A stretch of DNA of 64,000 bases, taken from assembly GCA_964472305.1 (NCBI GenBank), contig CAYYJR010000014.1, forward strand, positions 1-64,000, in the 5' to 3' direction. Numbering within the stretch: the first letter of the stretch is position 1; each line of letters begins with the position of its first letter. The stretch is from CAYYJR01 sp964472305 (GTDB lineage Bacteria; Armatimonadota; Hebobacteria; CAIYQO01). The notes below the pieces were generated by a model. The model worked only from the letters and a program-made list of their open reading frames with translations. It did no database searches and had not been told where the DNA came from. Below are positions 1 to 8,439 of the stretch, piece by piece. A program made the translations under genes and the position numbers.

Positions 1-531
1 GGGGTCTTCTCCGTGCTGCGCACCCTGCGCGTGCTGCGGGCGCTGCGGCTGCTCAACAAGCTGCGGCAACTCCGACACATCGTCGAGGCGATGATGCGCT
101 CCCTGCCCAGTCTGGGGTGGATTGCCCTGCTCCTGTCTATCCTGTTTTATGTCTTCGGCATCATCGGGACCGCGCTCTTCGGCCAGGATCACCCGCGGCT
201 CTTCGGCAACCTGGGCATCACGCTGTATACGCTCTTCGAGCTGATGACGCTGGAGGGATGGAACGCCACCGCGCGCGAGGTGATGGCTACTCACCCGCAC
301 GCCTATCTCTTCTTCATCCCCTTCCTGCTGTTGGCGTCCTACACGCTGCTCAACCTGGTCATCGGCGTCATCGTGACGAGCATGGAAGGTCTGCACCTGG
401 TCATACACAATTCCGACAGCGAGCCCGAACCGACTCCCAAAGAGCTGATGGCGGAAATCCACCGCCTGCACGCCAAGCTGGACACCCTGCACGCGCGCCT
501 GGCGGAAAGGGAGATATCGGCAGCAAAGTAA
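1..531 (+). CDS. Voltage-gated cation channel, C-terminal part (5' truncated by window edge)
   Basis: The reading frame is open from base 1, so the N-terminal voltage-sensor segments lie outside the window. What remains begins in an arginine-rich S4-like helix in which R or K recurs about every third residue (LRTLRVLRALRLLNKLRQLR). Two long hydrophobic segments, S5 and S6, follow and flank a pore loop. The pore-loop sequence TLEGWN resembles the TLESW selectivity filter of bacterial NaChBac-type sodium channels. After S6 (about residues 100-125 of the visible part) comes an acidic, charged tail with a heptad-like pattern, HRLHAKLDTLHARLAERE, like the C-terminal coiled coil that tetramerises these channels. 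One pore domain is visible, so a homotetrameric single-domain channel is likely, but a multi-domain protein cannot be excluded. Conduction of sodium is inferred from the filter only. Confidence 0.85.
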   Translation, partial: GVFSVLRTLRVLRALRLLNKLRQLRHIVEAMMRSLPSLGWIALLLSILFYVFGIIGTALFGQDHPRLFGNLGITLYTLFELMTLEGWNATAREVMATHPHAYLFFIPFLLLASYTLLNLVIGVIVTSMEGLHLVIHNSDSEPEPTPKELMAEIHRLHAKLDTLHARLAEREISAAK

Positions 532-688
532 CGGGAAAATGCGGGACAGTTGCCTGAGGTAATTGCAGAATCCCGCGATTTGCGCATATTCGAGAGAAAT
601 GCCGCCCTATCTGATGTTTGATAGTCGTCAAATGCGCTATATACGCCCGCCGGTTTCCTGTATTGCATTTTTTCAGTAATTCTGCAAG

Positions 689-720
689 GTAGTGTCCAGA
701 GTTTTTCGCACTTTTTGTAG
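689..720. repeat. Probable terminal inverted-repeat end of a decayed IS256-family element
   Basis: About 30 bases beyond the stop of the transposase remnant lies an end-like sequence that starts GGTAGTGTCCAGAGTTTTT and continues into a T-rich run. It reads outward from the transposase 3' end, as the right end of IS256-type elements does. No matching partner was found between the remnant and lpd, so the other end seems lost. The bases from 532 to 688 hold no recognisable gene. Confidence 0.4.
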
Positions 721-747
721 AGCCTGAGCGCCTGGTTGTCCTCCGGG

Positions 748-1076
748 CTATGCGCCCTCCTCCCCGGAGGGGGAGGCCTCCCAGAGCCGATCCATATTCA
801 AATACCGTTTCGTCCCCCAGTCTTTACTGGCCAAGTACCGGAGACGCGCGGTCACCAGCATGCCGGCCGATCGGCCATCGGGGAAGCAGCCGACCACCCG
901 CGTGCGGCGCCGAATTTCGCGGTTCAGCCCTCCAGCGGATTATTCGTCCGCACACTCCGCCAGTGCTCACACGGGGAGGCATCATTCGCCGGCGTGGGCA
1001 GTTGCGCAGCCTTCTCCAGGCGCAGACCCCGGAGCTTGCCGGCGACATCCTCCGCTTTCTGCAGGGCCGGCAAATC
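748..1076 (-). pseudogene. IS256-family (mutator-type) transposase, C-terminal remnant with frameshift
   Basis: Read on the minus strand in two frames, this stretch gives the C-terminal end of an IS256/mutator transposase. The first part runs KAEDVAGKLRGLRLEKAA and ends in EHWRSVRTNNPLEG. A single missing base near 927 then shifts the frame, and the second part continues LNREIRRRTRVVGCFPDG, then RLRYLASKDWGTKRYLNMDRLWE, to a stop at 748-750. The TNNPLE and RRRTRVVG blocks are family hallmarks. The N-terminal half, with the first catalytic aspartates, is absent, and the stretch just upstream of EHWR looks shortened. In the surviving frame an in-frame stop lies just 5' of 1076. The element is dead and sits directly downstream of lpd, which it leaves intact. 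Confidence 0.8.
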
Positions 1077-1191
1077 GCTCTACCCACCGGTACAAACAGG
1101 GCGTTTTGACTGCGGGCTTCCTCTTCCGGTACAGGAATCATCAGCAGGGGATACCCGAGTCTGCCACGGACTGATGTTTTTCGGAGAGACG

Positions 1192-2577
1192 CTAAATGTG
1201 CACGGGATGCCCCAGCGCCGCTTCGACGGCTTCGTGATAGCCTTCCGCCAACGTGGGGTGTGGATGAATGGTGCGGGTGAATTGCTCGGCGGTCAGCCGT
1301 TGCTGCACTGCCATTGTCGCCTCGGTGATCATGTCCGTCGCGTGCGCGCCGATGGCCTGTGCGCCGATCAGCACGCCGGTTGCCCGGTTCACCACCACCT
1401 TCACCATCCCTTCACGCTCGCCGCACGCGAGGGCTTTGCCCAGTACGCGCAGCGGGAAGACGCCCACCTGCACCTCCAGGCCGGCTGCGCGCGCGGTGGC
1501 TTCGGTCATCCCGACCGAGGCGACTTCGGGGTGCGAATACAGACCGGTGGGAATGGCATGCGTGTCCATCGGGCGGCGGTGGCCGGTGATATTGTCGACC
1601 GCCACCGCGGCCTCGGTCGAGGCTTTATGCGCCAGCAGCATGCCGCCGATGACATCGCCGATGGCGTAAATGCTCGCGACGCCGGTGTGCAGGTAGTCAT
1701 CCACCACCACCGCGCGCCGGTCAAGGCGGATGCCTTGCGCCTCGTAGCCGCAGCCCTCGGTGAACGGCCAACGGCCCGTGGCGACCAGCACCACGTCAGC
1801 CAGCGCGCGCTGGTCCGTGCCGTTGACTTGATAGTCGACCGCTTTCTTTCCCTCCGCGTCACGGATGGCGGACACTCTGGCGTCGCAATGCACGGCGATT
1901 CCCTGGCGCTTCAGGCTGGCGTTCAACTCCGCGGCGATTTGCTCGTCTTCCAGCGGCAGAATATGCGGCAGCGCTTCGAGCACCGTCACCTTGCTGCCGA
2001 GGGTGTTGAAGAAGAAGGCGAATTCCAGCCCGATGGCGCCGGCGCCGATGATGGCCAGCGTGCCCGGCACTTCCGGCCAGGAGAGCAGTTCGTTGCTGGT
2101 GACCACGTTGGTGCCATCCATCCCCGGGATGGGCGGGCGCGAGGGTACGGAGCCACTGGCCAGGATCAGGTAGTCGGCGGTGATTTCCTGTTCCGCCTCG
2201 CCGGCGATGCCGATGCCGTGCGGCCCGGTAAGCGTGCCCGCGCCGGTGTAGACGGTGATCTCGTTCTTTTTCATCAGGAATTCGACGCCGCTGCGTAGTT
2301 GTTTCACCACCCGCTCTTTGCGCGCCTGGATTTTTCCGTAATCGAAACTGACGCCCTCCACCGTGACGCCGTAATCCCGGGCGCTCCGGATGGCGCGCAG
2401 CGAGCCGGCGGAAGCGATCAATGCTTTGGTCGGGATGCAGCCGATGTTCAGGCAGGTGCCGCCCAGGTAGGCTTTTTCCACCAGCGCCGTCTTCAATCCG
2501 TGCTGCGCTGCTTTGATCGCCGCCACATATCCGCCCGGACCACCGCCCAGAATCGCCACGTCAAACTGGTATGCCAT
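1192..2577 (-). CDS. lpdA: Dihydrolipoyl dehydrogenase (E3)
   Basis: A flavoprotein of 461 residues that re-oxidises dihydrolipoyl groups with NAD+ in the pyruvate, 2-oxoglutarate and branched-chain 2-oxoacid dehydrogenase complexes or in the glycine cleavage system. The FAD-binding GGGPGG is at residues 11-16, and the redox disulfide motif GGTCLNIGC places the two cysteines at 42 and 47. A second Rossmann motif, GAGAIGLEFA, for NAD lies near residue 178. The active-site His-Glu pair sits in HPHPTLAEGYHEAVE near the C-terminus. Length is normal for the family. The ATG is preceded by AAGGAG at good spacing. No E1 or E2 gene is adjacent, so the complex it serves cannot be told from this window. 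An IS remnant lies just past its 3' end. Confidence 0.96.
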   Translation of the reverse strand: MAYQFDVAILGGGPGGYVAAIKAAQHGLKTALVEKAYLGGTCLNIGCIPTKALIASAGSLRAIRSARDYGVTVEGVSFDYGKIQARKERVVKQLRSGVEFLMKKNEITVYTGAGTLTGPHGIGIAGEAEQEITADYLILASGSVPSRPPIPGMDGTNVVTSNELLSWPEVPGTLAIIGAGAIGLEFAFFFNTLGSKVTVLEALPHILPLEDEQIAAELNASLKRQGIAVHCDARVSAIRDAEGKKAVDYQVNGTDQRALADVVLVATGRWPFTEGCGYEAQGIRLDRRAVVVDDYLHTGVASIYAIGDVIGGMLLAHKASTEAAVAVDNITGHRRPMDTHAIPTGLYSHPEVASVGMTEATARAAGLEVQVGVFPLRVLGKALACGEREGMVKVVVNRATGVLIGAQAIGAHATDMITEATMAVQQRLTAEQFTRTIHPHPTLAEGYHEAVEAALGHPVHI

Positions 2578-2695
2578 CGTACTGCTCCTTCATGTATCAC
2601 ACGGCAGCCTGCCGGGAGGCAGGCTGCAATCGCGTAATTTTAGCATGTTTTTTCCGGTAGAGCGAGAGAAATTACTGCTCAGCGTATGCACCGTC

Positions 2696-3544
2696 TCATT
2701 TTCCCGACTTCAGGTGCTGGTTGAAAAACGCCAACACCGTGTGCAACGCGGCGGATTCGGTGAATGCCGCGCTGCCGTGGTCCGCGCCGGGCATGATGAC
2801 CAACTTCGACGCAACGCCCATTTTGCGCAGCACGGCGTGCAACTGCCGGCTCTGCGTGACCGGCACGAGGGAATCCGCGTCGCCGTGCATGATGAGAAAA
2901 GGTGGATCGTCCTTGCTGACATACGAGATGGGACTGGCCAGCTTTGCCTTCGCGCGATCCGTTCCACCGAGCAGGCGCTGTACCGCTTGCACGCCCATCG
3001 GATTGCGTGCCGACGCGGAGAGCGCCGGTACCAGGTTGGCTGGTCCATACCAATCGCACACACACTGCACACGGCTGGAATACCGGGGATTCCCGCCTTT
3101 GCCTTCCAGCGCAGCGACACCGCCCGATGTGCCCAGCAACGCGGCCAGGTGGCCGCCGGCGGATTCGCCCCACGCGCCGATGCGGTCGGGATGCAGGCGG
3201 TAGTCCGTTGCGTGCGCCCGCAACCAGCGCACCGCCGCCTTGCAGTCGTAAATTTGCGCGGGAAAGGTCGCTTGCGCACTCAGCCGGTAATTGATGCTCG
3301 CTACCGCATACCCGTAATCGGTCAGCACCTGCGCCAGGCAGTCGTCCTTGCTCCCACCGGCCCAATACCCGCCGTGAATCCAGAGCACCACCGGGTGGCG
3401 CGCGCCGTCCTCCGCCGGCAGGTACAGGTCCAGCAACAACGAGGCGCCATTCACCCGCGCGTATTCCACGTTCGCCAGTGTCTGCCCCGTGCCATGCGCC
3501 GCTCCCATCACCAGCAGCGCCAGCCACAGCCAGCAATATCGCAT
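2696..3544 (-). CDS. Secreted alpha/beta hydrolase (esterase/lipase-like)
   Basis: A protein of 282 residues with an N-terminal signal-like segment (residues about 4-20, hydrophobic, ending near AAHGTG). The oxyanion-hole motif HGGYW is at 57-61, and the nucleophile elbow GESAGG places serine at 128. The acid is probably in HGDADSLVP and the histidine in GADHGS, both near the C-terminus. This pattern fits the hormone-sensitive-lipase or acetyl-esterase branch that acts on small acyl esters, including acetylated sugars. The true substrate is not evident. The start at 3544 was chosen because AGGAGGT lies just upstream and because it exposes the signal peptide; a longer open frame begins at 3619 but has no such support. 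Export past the inner membrane is inferred. Confidence 0.85.
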   Translation of the reverse strand: MRYCWLWLALLVMGAAHGTGQTLANVEYARVNGASLLLDLYLPAEDGARHPVVLWIHGGYWAGGSKDDCLAQVLTDYGYAVASINYRLSAQATFPAQIYDCKAAVRWLRAHATDYRLHPDRIGAWGESAGGHLAALLGTSGGVAALEGKGGNPRYSSRVQCVCDWYGPANLVPALSASARNPMGVQAVQRLLGGTDRAKAKLASPISYVSKDDPPFLIMHGDADSLVPVTQSRQLHAVLRKMGVASKLVIMPGADHGSAAFTESAALHTVLAFFNQHLKSGK

Positions 3545-3556
3545 GTAACTACCTCC

Positions 3557-3592
3557 TGGTATACGGATGGTCGTCCACGTACCAGTATACCA
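3557..3592 (-). promoter_or_regulatory. Extended -10 promoter within an 8-bp inverted repeat, upstream of the alpha/beta hydrolase
   Basis: On the minus strand TGGTATACT (3592-3584) forms an extended -10 element about 40 bases before the hydrolase ATG. The same bases belong to a perfect inverted repeat, TGGTATAC at 3557-3564 and GTATACCA at 3585-3592. A dimeric regulator binding there would cover the promoter. No -35 of good quality is present, as is common with extended -10 promoters. Confidence 0.5.
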
Positions 3593-3707
3593 TGTTATCC
3601 CAGGCAATTCGCACGGCAAGGAAGCCGAACCCGACCGCCGACCCTGCCATCTGTGTCAGGACGCACAGTGATTCGCAACGAGTATTACGTGTCACTCGCC
3701 ACTCCAT

Positions 3708-3737
3708 TTGAGCGATCCCCCTCGCAGGTGGTACAAT
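3708..3737 (+). promoter_or_regulatory. Sigma-70-like promoter for hisA
   Basis: TTGAGC (3708-3713) and TACAAT (3732-3737) are separated by 18 bases, and the -10 lies 26 bases before the hisA ATG. It faces away from the hydrolase promoter at 3584-3592. Confidence 0.55.
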
Positions 3738-3763
3738 GCGGAGGATTTTACGACGCAGGACTG

Positions 3764-4489
3764 ATGATGTTTATTCCAATCCCCGCAATTGACATTCAGG
3801 GTGGGCGCTGTGTGCGCCTGTCGCAGGGTGAGTTCGACCGCGAGACCGTCTATGGCGACGATCCCGTGGCGATGGGGCTGCGCTGGCAGGCGGCGGGCGC
3901 GGCACGGCTGCACGTGGTCGATCTCGACGGCGCGCGCGAGGGATCGCCGCGCAACCACGACATTATTGCCGGCATCGCCATGGCGCTCGATATCCCGGTG
4001 CAGGTGGGCGGCGGCCTCCGTGACGCGGCGACGGTGGAGAAACTGCTGCTGCTGGGGGTGGATCGCTACATCCTCGGCACCCGCGCCGCGCAGGATCGCG
4101 CCTGGGCGGAAGCGATGTTCCGCCAGTTCGGCGACCGGCTTATCCTCGGCATCGACGCCAAAGACGGCCAGGTGGCGGTGAAGGGTTGGGTGGAAACACT
4201 GTCGCTGACCGCGACGGAACTGGCCAACGCGCTGAAGCCAGCCGGCGTCACCCGCGTCATCTACACCGACATCAGCCGCGACGGCATGCTCACCGGCCCC
4301 AACGTGGCAGCCACCGCCCGCCTCGCCGCCGACACCGGGCTGGCGATCATCGCCTCCGGCGGCATGTCGTCGATTGACGATCTGCGCCGCCTGTCGCAAC
4401 ATCCCGGCATCGAAGGCGCCATCATCGGCCGCGCGCTGTATACCGGCGCCATCGATCTGGCGGTGGCGGTGCGGGAGTTCGGCGGGTAA
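3764..4489 (+). CDS. hisA: Phosphoribosylformimino-5-aminoimidazole carboxamide ribotide isomerase
   Basis: HisA catalyses the fourth step of histidine synthesis, the Amadori rearrangement of ProFAR to PRFAR, in the cytoplasm. The 241 residues form a TIM barrel with the expected landmarks: PAIDIQGG near the start with the catalytic base Asp10, QVGGGLRD and YILGTRA in the middle, the second catalytic aspartate in IYTDISRDGM, and the phosphate-binding ASGGMSS and IIGRALYTG near the end. Length equals the family norm. Two in-frame ATGs are adjacent (3764 and 3767), and an AGGA lies a few bases upstream. No other his gene is present, so the pathway is scattered in this genome. acpS follows after 39 bases. 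Confidence 0.95.
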   Translation: MMFIPIPAIDIQGGRCVRLSQGEFDRETVYGDDPVAMGLRWQAAGAARLHVVDLDGAREGSPRNHDIIAGIAMALDIPVQVGGGLRDAATVEKLLLLGVDRYILGTRAAQDRAWAEAMFRQFGDRLILGIDAKDGQVAVKGWVETLSLTATELANALKPAGVTRVIYTDISRDGMLTGPNVAATARLAADTGLAIIASGGMSSIDDLRRLSQHPGIEGAIIGRALYTGAIDLAVAVREFGG

Positions 4490-4493
4490 CGGA

Positions 4494-4521
4494 TTGCACG
4501 ACAGCGTCACGGCGGTACAAT
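4494..4521 (+). promoter_or_regulatory. Putative internal promoter for acpS-nnr
   Basis: TTGCAC (4494-4499) and TACAAT (4516-4521) with a 16-base spacer lie in the hisA-acpS gap, 7 bases before the acpS ATG. The closeness would give a very short or leaderless message, so the site is tentative. Confidence 0.35.
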
Positions 4522-4528
4522 CTTCGTA

Positions 4529-4888
4529 ATGAGTGCAACCATGTTAATCGGCACCGACATCGAGCAAATCTCCCGCGTGGCGGCGGCGCTGGAGCGCACG
4601 CCGCGCTTTGTGGAGAAGCTGTTCACCCCGGCGGAGCGCGCGTATTGCGCGGGCCGGGGCAGGCCGGCGCAGCACTTCACCGCGCGCTTCTGCGCGAAAG
4701 AGGCGTTCGCCAAGGCGCTGGGCGTGCCGCTGTCGTGGCAACAGGTGGAGGTGACGCGCGAGGACTCCGGCCAGCCGGCGATCCGCGTCACCGGCGAGGC
4801 CGCCGCGCTGCTCGCGGGCCGCGCCGTGCGGCTGTCGCTGTCGCACTCCGGCGATTATGCCATCGCGGTGGTGATTATCGAGGATTGA
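4529..4888 (+). CDS. acpS: Holo-[acyl-carrier-protein] synthase
   Basis: AcpS moves 4'-phosphopantetheine from coenzyme A to the conserved serine of acyl carrier protein, which activates fatty-acid synthesis. The 119-residue protein has the two magnesium-binding blocks of the family: GTDIEQISR at the N-terminus and FCAKEAFAKALG near residue 55. The end has the typical SLSHSGDYAIAVVI strand. A slightly later start (ATG at 4541, MLIGTDIE) is also possible, and neither has a strong Shine-Dalgarno. It is followed after 12 bases by nnr, a pairing seen in many bacteria where acpS sits beside the YjeF-type repair gene. Confidence 0.93.
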   Translation: MSATMLIGTDIEQISRVAAALERTPRFVEKLFTPAERAYCAGRGRPAQHFTARFCAKEAFAKALGVPLSWQQVEVTREDSGQPAIRVTGEAAALLAGRAVRLSLSHSGDYAIAVVIIED

Positions 4889-4900
4889 CAAGGAGATCGC

Positions 4901-6430
4901 ATGAAACTCCTCTCCGCTGAACAGATGCGGGCGCTGGACCGCCATTGCATACAGGAGCTGGGCATTCCCGGGCTGGAGCTGATGGAACGCGCGGGCATGG
5001 CGGTGACCGACGCGGCGCTGGGGCTGCAATACGATCACTCCGGCGTCGTACTGGTGCTGTGCGGCAAGGGCAACAACGGCGGCGACGGGCTGGTGGCGGC
5101 GCGGCTGCTGGTGGAAAGCGGCATCGAGACGCATGTGGTGCTGCCGTTTACCGCGGAGGAGCTGTCGCCAGATGCGCGCGCCATGCATAACCGCGCGGTG
5201 CAGGCGGGGGTGGCTATGACCGCGGAGGTGAGCGACGACGCGTTGCGCGAGGCCGGCGTGGTGATCGACGCTTTGCTGGGCACCGGCGTCACCGGTCCGG
5301 TGCGCGGCGTCATGGGCACATTGATCGAGCGCACCAATGCGCTGCGCGATGGCCGCGGCGTGCTGGCGGTGGACCTGCCCTCCGGGGTGGATACCGATAC
5401 CGGCCAGGTCTACGGTCCGGCGATGCGCGCGGAGGCGACCGTCACCATGGCGCTGCCCAAGCCGTGCCTGGTGCTGTATCCCGGCGCGGCGCTGGCGGGG
5501 CGCTGGGCGGTGGCCGATATCGGTTTCCCGCCCGCGGTGGTCGCCGAATGGCCGGCGGTGGCGGAGTTGACCGAGCGCGCGCAGGCCGCCGTGTGGATCC
5601 CGCACCGCCCGCCTACCGCGTATAAGGGATCGGTCGGCGAGTTGCTCGTTATTGCCGGTTCCTTCGGCATGACCGGTGCGGCGGCGATGGCCGCCACCGC
5701 CGCCTATCGCGCCGGCGCGGGGCTGGTGCGGCTGGCACTGCCCGCCGCGCTGACGGCGACGCTGAATGCCGCGCTGACCGAAGTCGTCTTCCGCCCCATG
5801 CCGCACACCTCGGCCGGCACACTCAGTTTTCATGCCGTCGCGCCGCTGCGGCGCGAGGCGGCACAGGTACGCGCCACGCTGATCGGTCCCGGGTTGTCGC
5901 GCAATGCGGCGACGCAGCACGCCGTCCGCCGGTTAGTGCCCGCTTTGTCCAGCCCGCTGGTGGTGGATGCCGACGCGCTTACCGCGCTGGCCGATCACGA
6001 CGGTTGCTGGCGCCGCGCCACGCCCACCATCATCACCCCGCATCCCGGCGAGATGGCCCGGCTGCTGAACCGTCCCGTGGACGAGTTGGAGCGCGATCGC
6101 CTGGGAACCGCCAAACAGGCCGCCGCGCGCTTCAACGCCGTGACCGTCTTCAAGGGCACGCCGACGGTGATCGCCGCCCCTGATGGCCGCGCCTTCGTCA
6201 ATCCCACCGGCAATCCCGGTCTTGCCGTCGCCGGCACCGGTGACGTGCTGGCCGGCACCATCGCCGCTCTGCTCGCGCAGGGGGTGGAGCCGCTCGCCGC
6301 CGCTGTCCTCGCCACCTACCTGGGCGGCCTTGCCGCCGACCGCCTCGCCGCCACCATCGGCGAACTCGGCATGACCGCGCTGGATCTGATCGAAGAACTG
6401 CCCGGCGCCATGCTGGCGTTGCAGCGGTAG
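4901..6430 (+). CDS. nnr: Bifunctional NAD(P)HX epimerase / ADP-dependent NAD(P)HX dehydratase
   Basis: This 509-residue protein fuses the two enzymes that repair hydrated NADH and NADPH. The N-terminal YjeF_N epimerase half (about 1-215) shows the nucleotide-binding CGKGNNGGDGL loop near residue 55 and the AVDLPSGVDTDTG block. The C-terminal ribokinase-like dehydratase half (about 225-500) shows GSFGMTGAAAMA, TPHPGEMARLL, VFKGTPTVIAAPDG and the AVAGTGDVLAG anion-hole motif. Domain order and length match E. coli Nnr (YjeF). The start codon follows AAGGAG at 7-base spacing. It ends 50 bases before the convergent tRNA-Cys gene. Confidence 0.95.
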   Translation: MKLLSAEQMRALDRHCIQELGIPGLELMERAGMAVTDAALGLQYDHSGVVLVLCGKGNNGGDGLVAARLLVESGIETHVVLPFTAEELSPDARAMHNRAVQAGVAMTAEVSDDALREAGVVIDALLGTGVTGPVRGVMGTLIERTNALRDGRGVLAVDLPSGVDTDTGQVYGPAMRAEATVTMALPKPCLVLYPGAALAGRWAVADIGFPPAVVAEWPAVAELTERAQAAVWIPHRPPTAYKGSVGELLVIAGSFGMTGAAAMAATAAYRAGAGLVRLALPAALTATLNAALTEVVFRPMPHTSAGTLSFHAVAPLRREAAQVRATLIGPGLSRNAATQHAVRRLVPALSSPLVVDADALTALADHDGCWRRATPTIITPHPGEMARLLNRPVDELERDRLGTAKQAAARFNAVTVFKGTPTVIAAPDGRAFVNPTGNPGLAVAGTGDVLAGTIAALLAQGVEPLAAAVLATYLGGLAADRLAATIGELGMTALDLIEELPGAMLALQR

Positions 6431-6479
6431 CCGATAGGTGGAAATGAAAGCGGAACAGGGAAGGGGCTTGAAAAATTGG

Positions 6480-6550
6480 AGGCGACGAGCGGAATCGAAC
6501 CGCTGTACGAGGTTTTGCAGACCTCTGCCTAACCACTCGGCCACGTCGCC
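6480..6550 (-). tRNA. tRNA-Cys (GCA)
   Basis: A cloverleaf can be folded on the minus strand: acceptor GGCGACG pairs with CGTCGCC, the anticodon stem is GAGGT/ACCTC with loop CTGCAAA (anticodon GCA), and the T-arm contains GGTTCGATTCC. The discriminator is U, as expected for cysteine. The following bases are CC rather than a full CCA. Confidence 0.95.
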
Positions 6551-6561
6551 CCAGACAATGA

Positions 6562-6637
<76 letters not shown>

Positions 6638-6649
6638 TCATCTGCGTCC

Positions 6650-6677
6650 ATTGTATCAAATCGACAGGCTTTGTCAA
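6650..6677 (-). promoter_or_regulatory. Promoter of the tRNA-Gly/tRNA-Cys pair
   Basis: On the minus strand a perfect TTGACA (6677-6672) and TACAAT (6655-6650) are spaced by 16 bases. The -10 ends 12 bases before the tRNA-Gly 5' end, as expected for a stable-RNA promoter. Confidence 0.75.
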
Positions 6678-6732
6678 GCGAACGGCAGGGTTTCGTCGCA
6701 ACATCACGCAGAAAATCCCGCGCCGCCCCGGC

Positions 6733-7470
6733 TCATTCCATGTAATGGATGCGGTGGCGGTTCTCCGCCAGCACGCGCGCGTTGAATTCGTCGCCGCCGT
6801 CCACGTTGGCGCTGATGAAGACCGGCGGGGTGATGCCGCGCTGCACCAGTTGCGCCACCACCGCGGTGACCAGCGCGTTGGCAACCGCGCACCCAGTGAC
6901 GGTGGAGAGCGGGCCGACGCGCTGCGGGAAACCGGGAATTGCCACCGCGGCGTCGCCGTAAGGCGCGCCGTTGTCGATGACGATGTCGCACAGTTCCGCC
7001 AGTTTCTTGCCGGAGGGATGGCGACTGCCCACTTCGTGGGTATATGCCAGCGCGGTGAGGGCGATGGTGTGTAACCCGCGCTCGTGGGCGGCGATGGCCA
7101 TGTCGATGACCACCGCGTTGCGACCCGAGGTGGAGGCGATGAGCAGCACGTCGCCCGCCTTTGCCGGCGACCCGCCGAGTAGCTCCGCGCCCAGCCCCGG
7201 CACGCGCTCCAGCCGCGAGGTGAGCGTCATGGGCCGCACGAACAGGTTCATGCCATGCGGGTAGATGGGGTTGATCAGCATCAGCCCGCCGGTGCGATAC
7301 ACCAGCTCTTCGGTGATGATGAACGAATGGCTGGCGCCGAACGAGAAGATGCTGTGATCCTCGGTGATGGCGTCGACCAGAAGCGTCGCCGCCTGCGCGA
7401 TAGGCTCGCGCTGCGTCTCTTCCACCCGGCGCAGCGCCCCGATGGCGGCGTCAAAATAGGCATCGGACAT
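6733..7470 (-). CDS. SIS-domain (phosphosugar-binding) protein, paralogue 1
   Basis: A 245-residue sugar-isomerase-fold protein. It shows FSFGASHSFI near residue 47, the SIS signature LLIASTSGRNAVVIDMA near 120 (the phosphosugar-binding serines), and the block LAYTHEVGSRHPSGKKLAE followed by VIDNGAPYGDAAV. The last two blocks are shared almost word for word with the next gene, so the pair arose by duplication. Related proteins act on amino-sugar 6-phosphates, for example as MurNAc-6-phosphate etherase or isomerase-like enzymes, but the exact reaction is not evident. The start at 7470 lies 1 base beyond the stop of the upstream paralogue, which implies translational coupling; a longer frame to 7527 would overlap that gene. 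Confidence 0.8.
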   Translation of the reverse strand: MSDAYFDAAIGALRRVEETQREPIAQAATLLVDAITEDHSIFSFGASHSFIITEELVYRTGGLMLINPIYPHGMNLFVRPMTLTSRLERVPGLGAELLGGSPAKAGDVLLIASTSGRNAVVIDMAIAAHERGLHTIALTALAYTHEVGSRHPSGKKLAELCDIVIDNGAPYGDAAVAIPGFPQRVGPLSTVTGCAVANALVTAVVAQLVQRGITPPVFISANVDGGDEFNARVLAENRHRIHYME

Positions 7471-7471
7471 C

Positions 7472-8212
7472 TCAATACCCCCGCTGTTGATACTGCGCTT
7501 TACTCTTCTCATAATACTCGGCGCCATTCGGACGGTTGAAGCTCATGAAGACGCTGGGCGGGGTGCCGGCATCGGCCATTTTTTCCATCACCCGGCCCCA
7601 CACCATCCAGCCGGCGACGATCATCGATACGCCGGACACCGGCAATACGTCGATATCGATGCCGGGCACCGTCACCGCGGCATCGCCGAAGGGCGCGCCG
7701 TTGTCGATGACCACGTCCGCCACGTCGGCCAGCTTGTTGCCGGAGGGATGCAGCGATTCCACCTGCGCGGTGTAGGCGAGTGAGGTGAAGCCGATGACCT
7801 TCACGCCGATTTCATGACACGCCAGCGTCAACTCTACCGGACGAATGTTTTTCCCCGATACCGAACCCACCAGCACCACGTCGCCGGCGCGCAGGTTGCT
7901 GTTGCGCACGGCAAAGCGGATGCTTTCGATTTCACGGTGGCGCGGCTCCGGGCATGGGCGTTTCTTCAGACAATCAGCTACCGGATCGTTAATGTTGCAG
8001 CCGAAGGTGAAGCCCTGCACCGCCGCCAGCCCGCCGGCGCGATTGAGGAAGTCATGCTGGTTGCTGTGTCCGATCTCCGCGCAGAACACCGCGCCTTGGT
8101 GGGTCAGCGCGTCGATGATCAGGTCGGCGGCTTGCTCCACTACCGGCAATTGCGTGGCTTGCAAGTGGTCGAGGATGCCCCGGACCGTGTCGAGATATTT
8201 GACTGGGATCAT
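7472..8212 (-). CDS. SIS-domain (phosphosugar-binding) protein, paralogue 2
   Basis: A 246-residue protein with the same fold and signature blocks as its neighbour: AEIGHSNQHDFLNRAGG near residue 45, VLVGSVSGKNIRPVELT near 118, LAYTAQVESLHPSGNKLAD and VIDNGAPFGDAAVTVPG. It is closest in style to the SIS_2/UPF0309 group. Compared with paralogue 1 it has an extra cysteine-containing stretch around residues 68-85. The AAAGGA about 9 bases upstream supports the ATG. Both paralogues and the sugar kinase at 8440-9423 share one strand, which hints at a small amino-sugar salvage unit, although 227 bases separate the kinase. Confidence 0.8.
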   Translation of the reverse strand: MIPVKYLDTVRGILDHLQATQLPVVEQAADLIIDALTHQGAVFCAEIGHSNQHDFLNRAGGLAAVQGFTFGCNINDPVADCLKKRPCPEPRHREIESIRFAVRNSNLRAGDVVLVGSVSGKNIRPVELTLACHEIGVKVIGFTSLAYTAQVESLHPSGNKLADVADVVIDNGAPFGDAAVTVPGIDIDVLPVSGVSMIVAGWMVWGRVMEKMADAGTPPSVFMSFNRPNGAEYYEKSKAQYQQRGY

Positions 8213-8439
8213 GTGCGTATTATCCTTTGCTGATGGATTGCACTACGGAGTCACGATGATGCGGTTCACCAAGATGACATTGAGCCAGTAGAATGCTGCT
8301 CACCCGCCATTCGCTCAATAATACACCATTTCGCCATCTTGTCGCGCCCCGGCAGCGCATCGCATTTCAAGCCGCCGAGATCAATATCCAGCCGAAAACG
8401 CGCTGGTCCGGCAGTCCTTTCCAGCATGAACAATCCGGG

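Noticed and set aside
736..2298. Long plus-strand open frame of 520 codons
   Set aside because: It is antisense to lpd and to the IS remnant, has no family motif, and its composition matches a shadow of G+C-rich codons.
4544..5920. Minus-strand frame of 458 codons opposite acpS and nnr
   Set aside because: Arg/Gly/His-rich translation without motifs; the plus-strand genes are certain.
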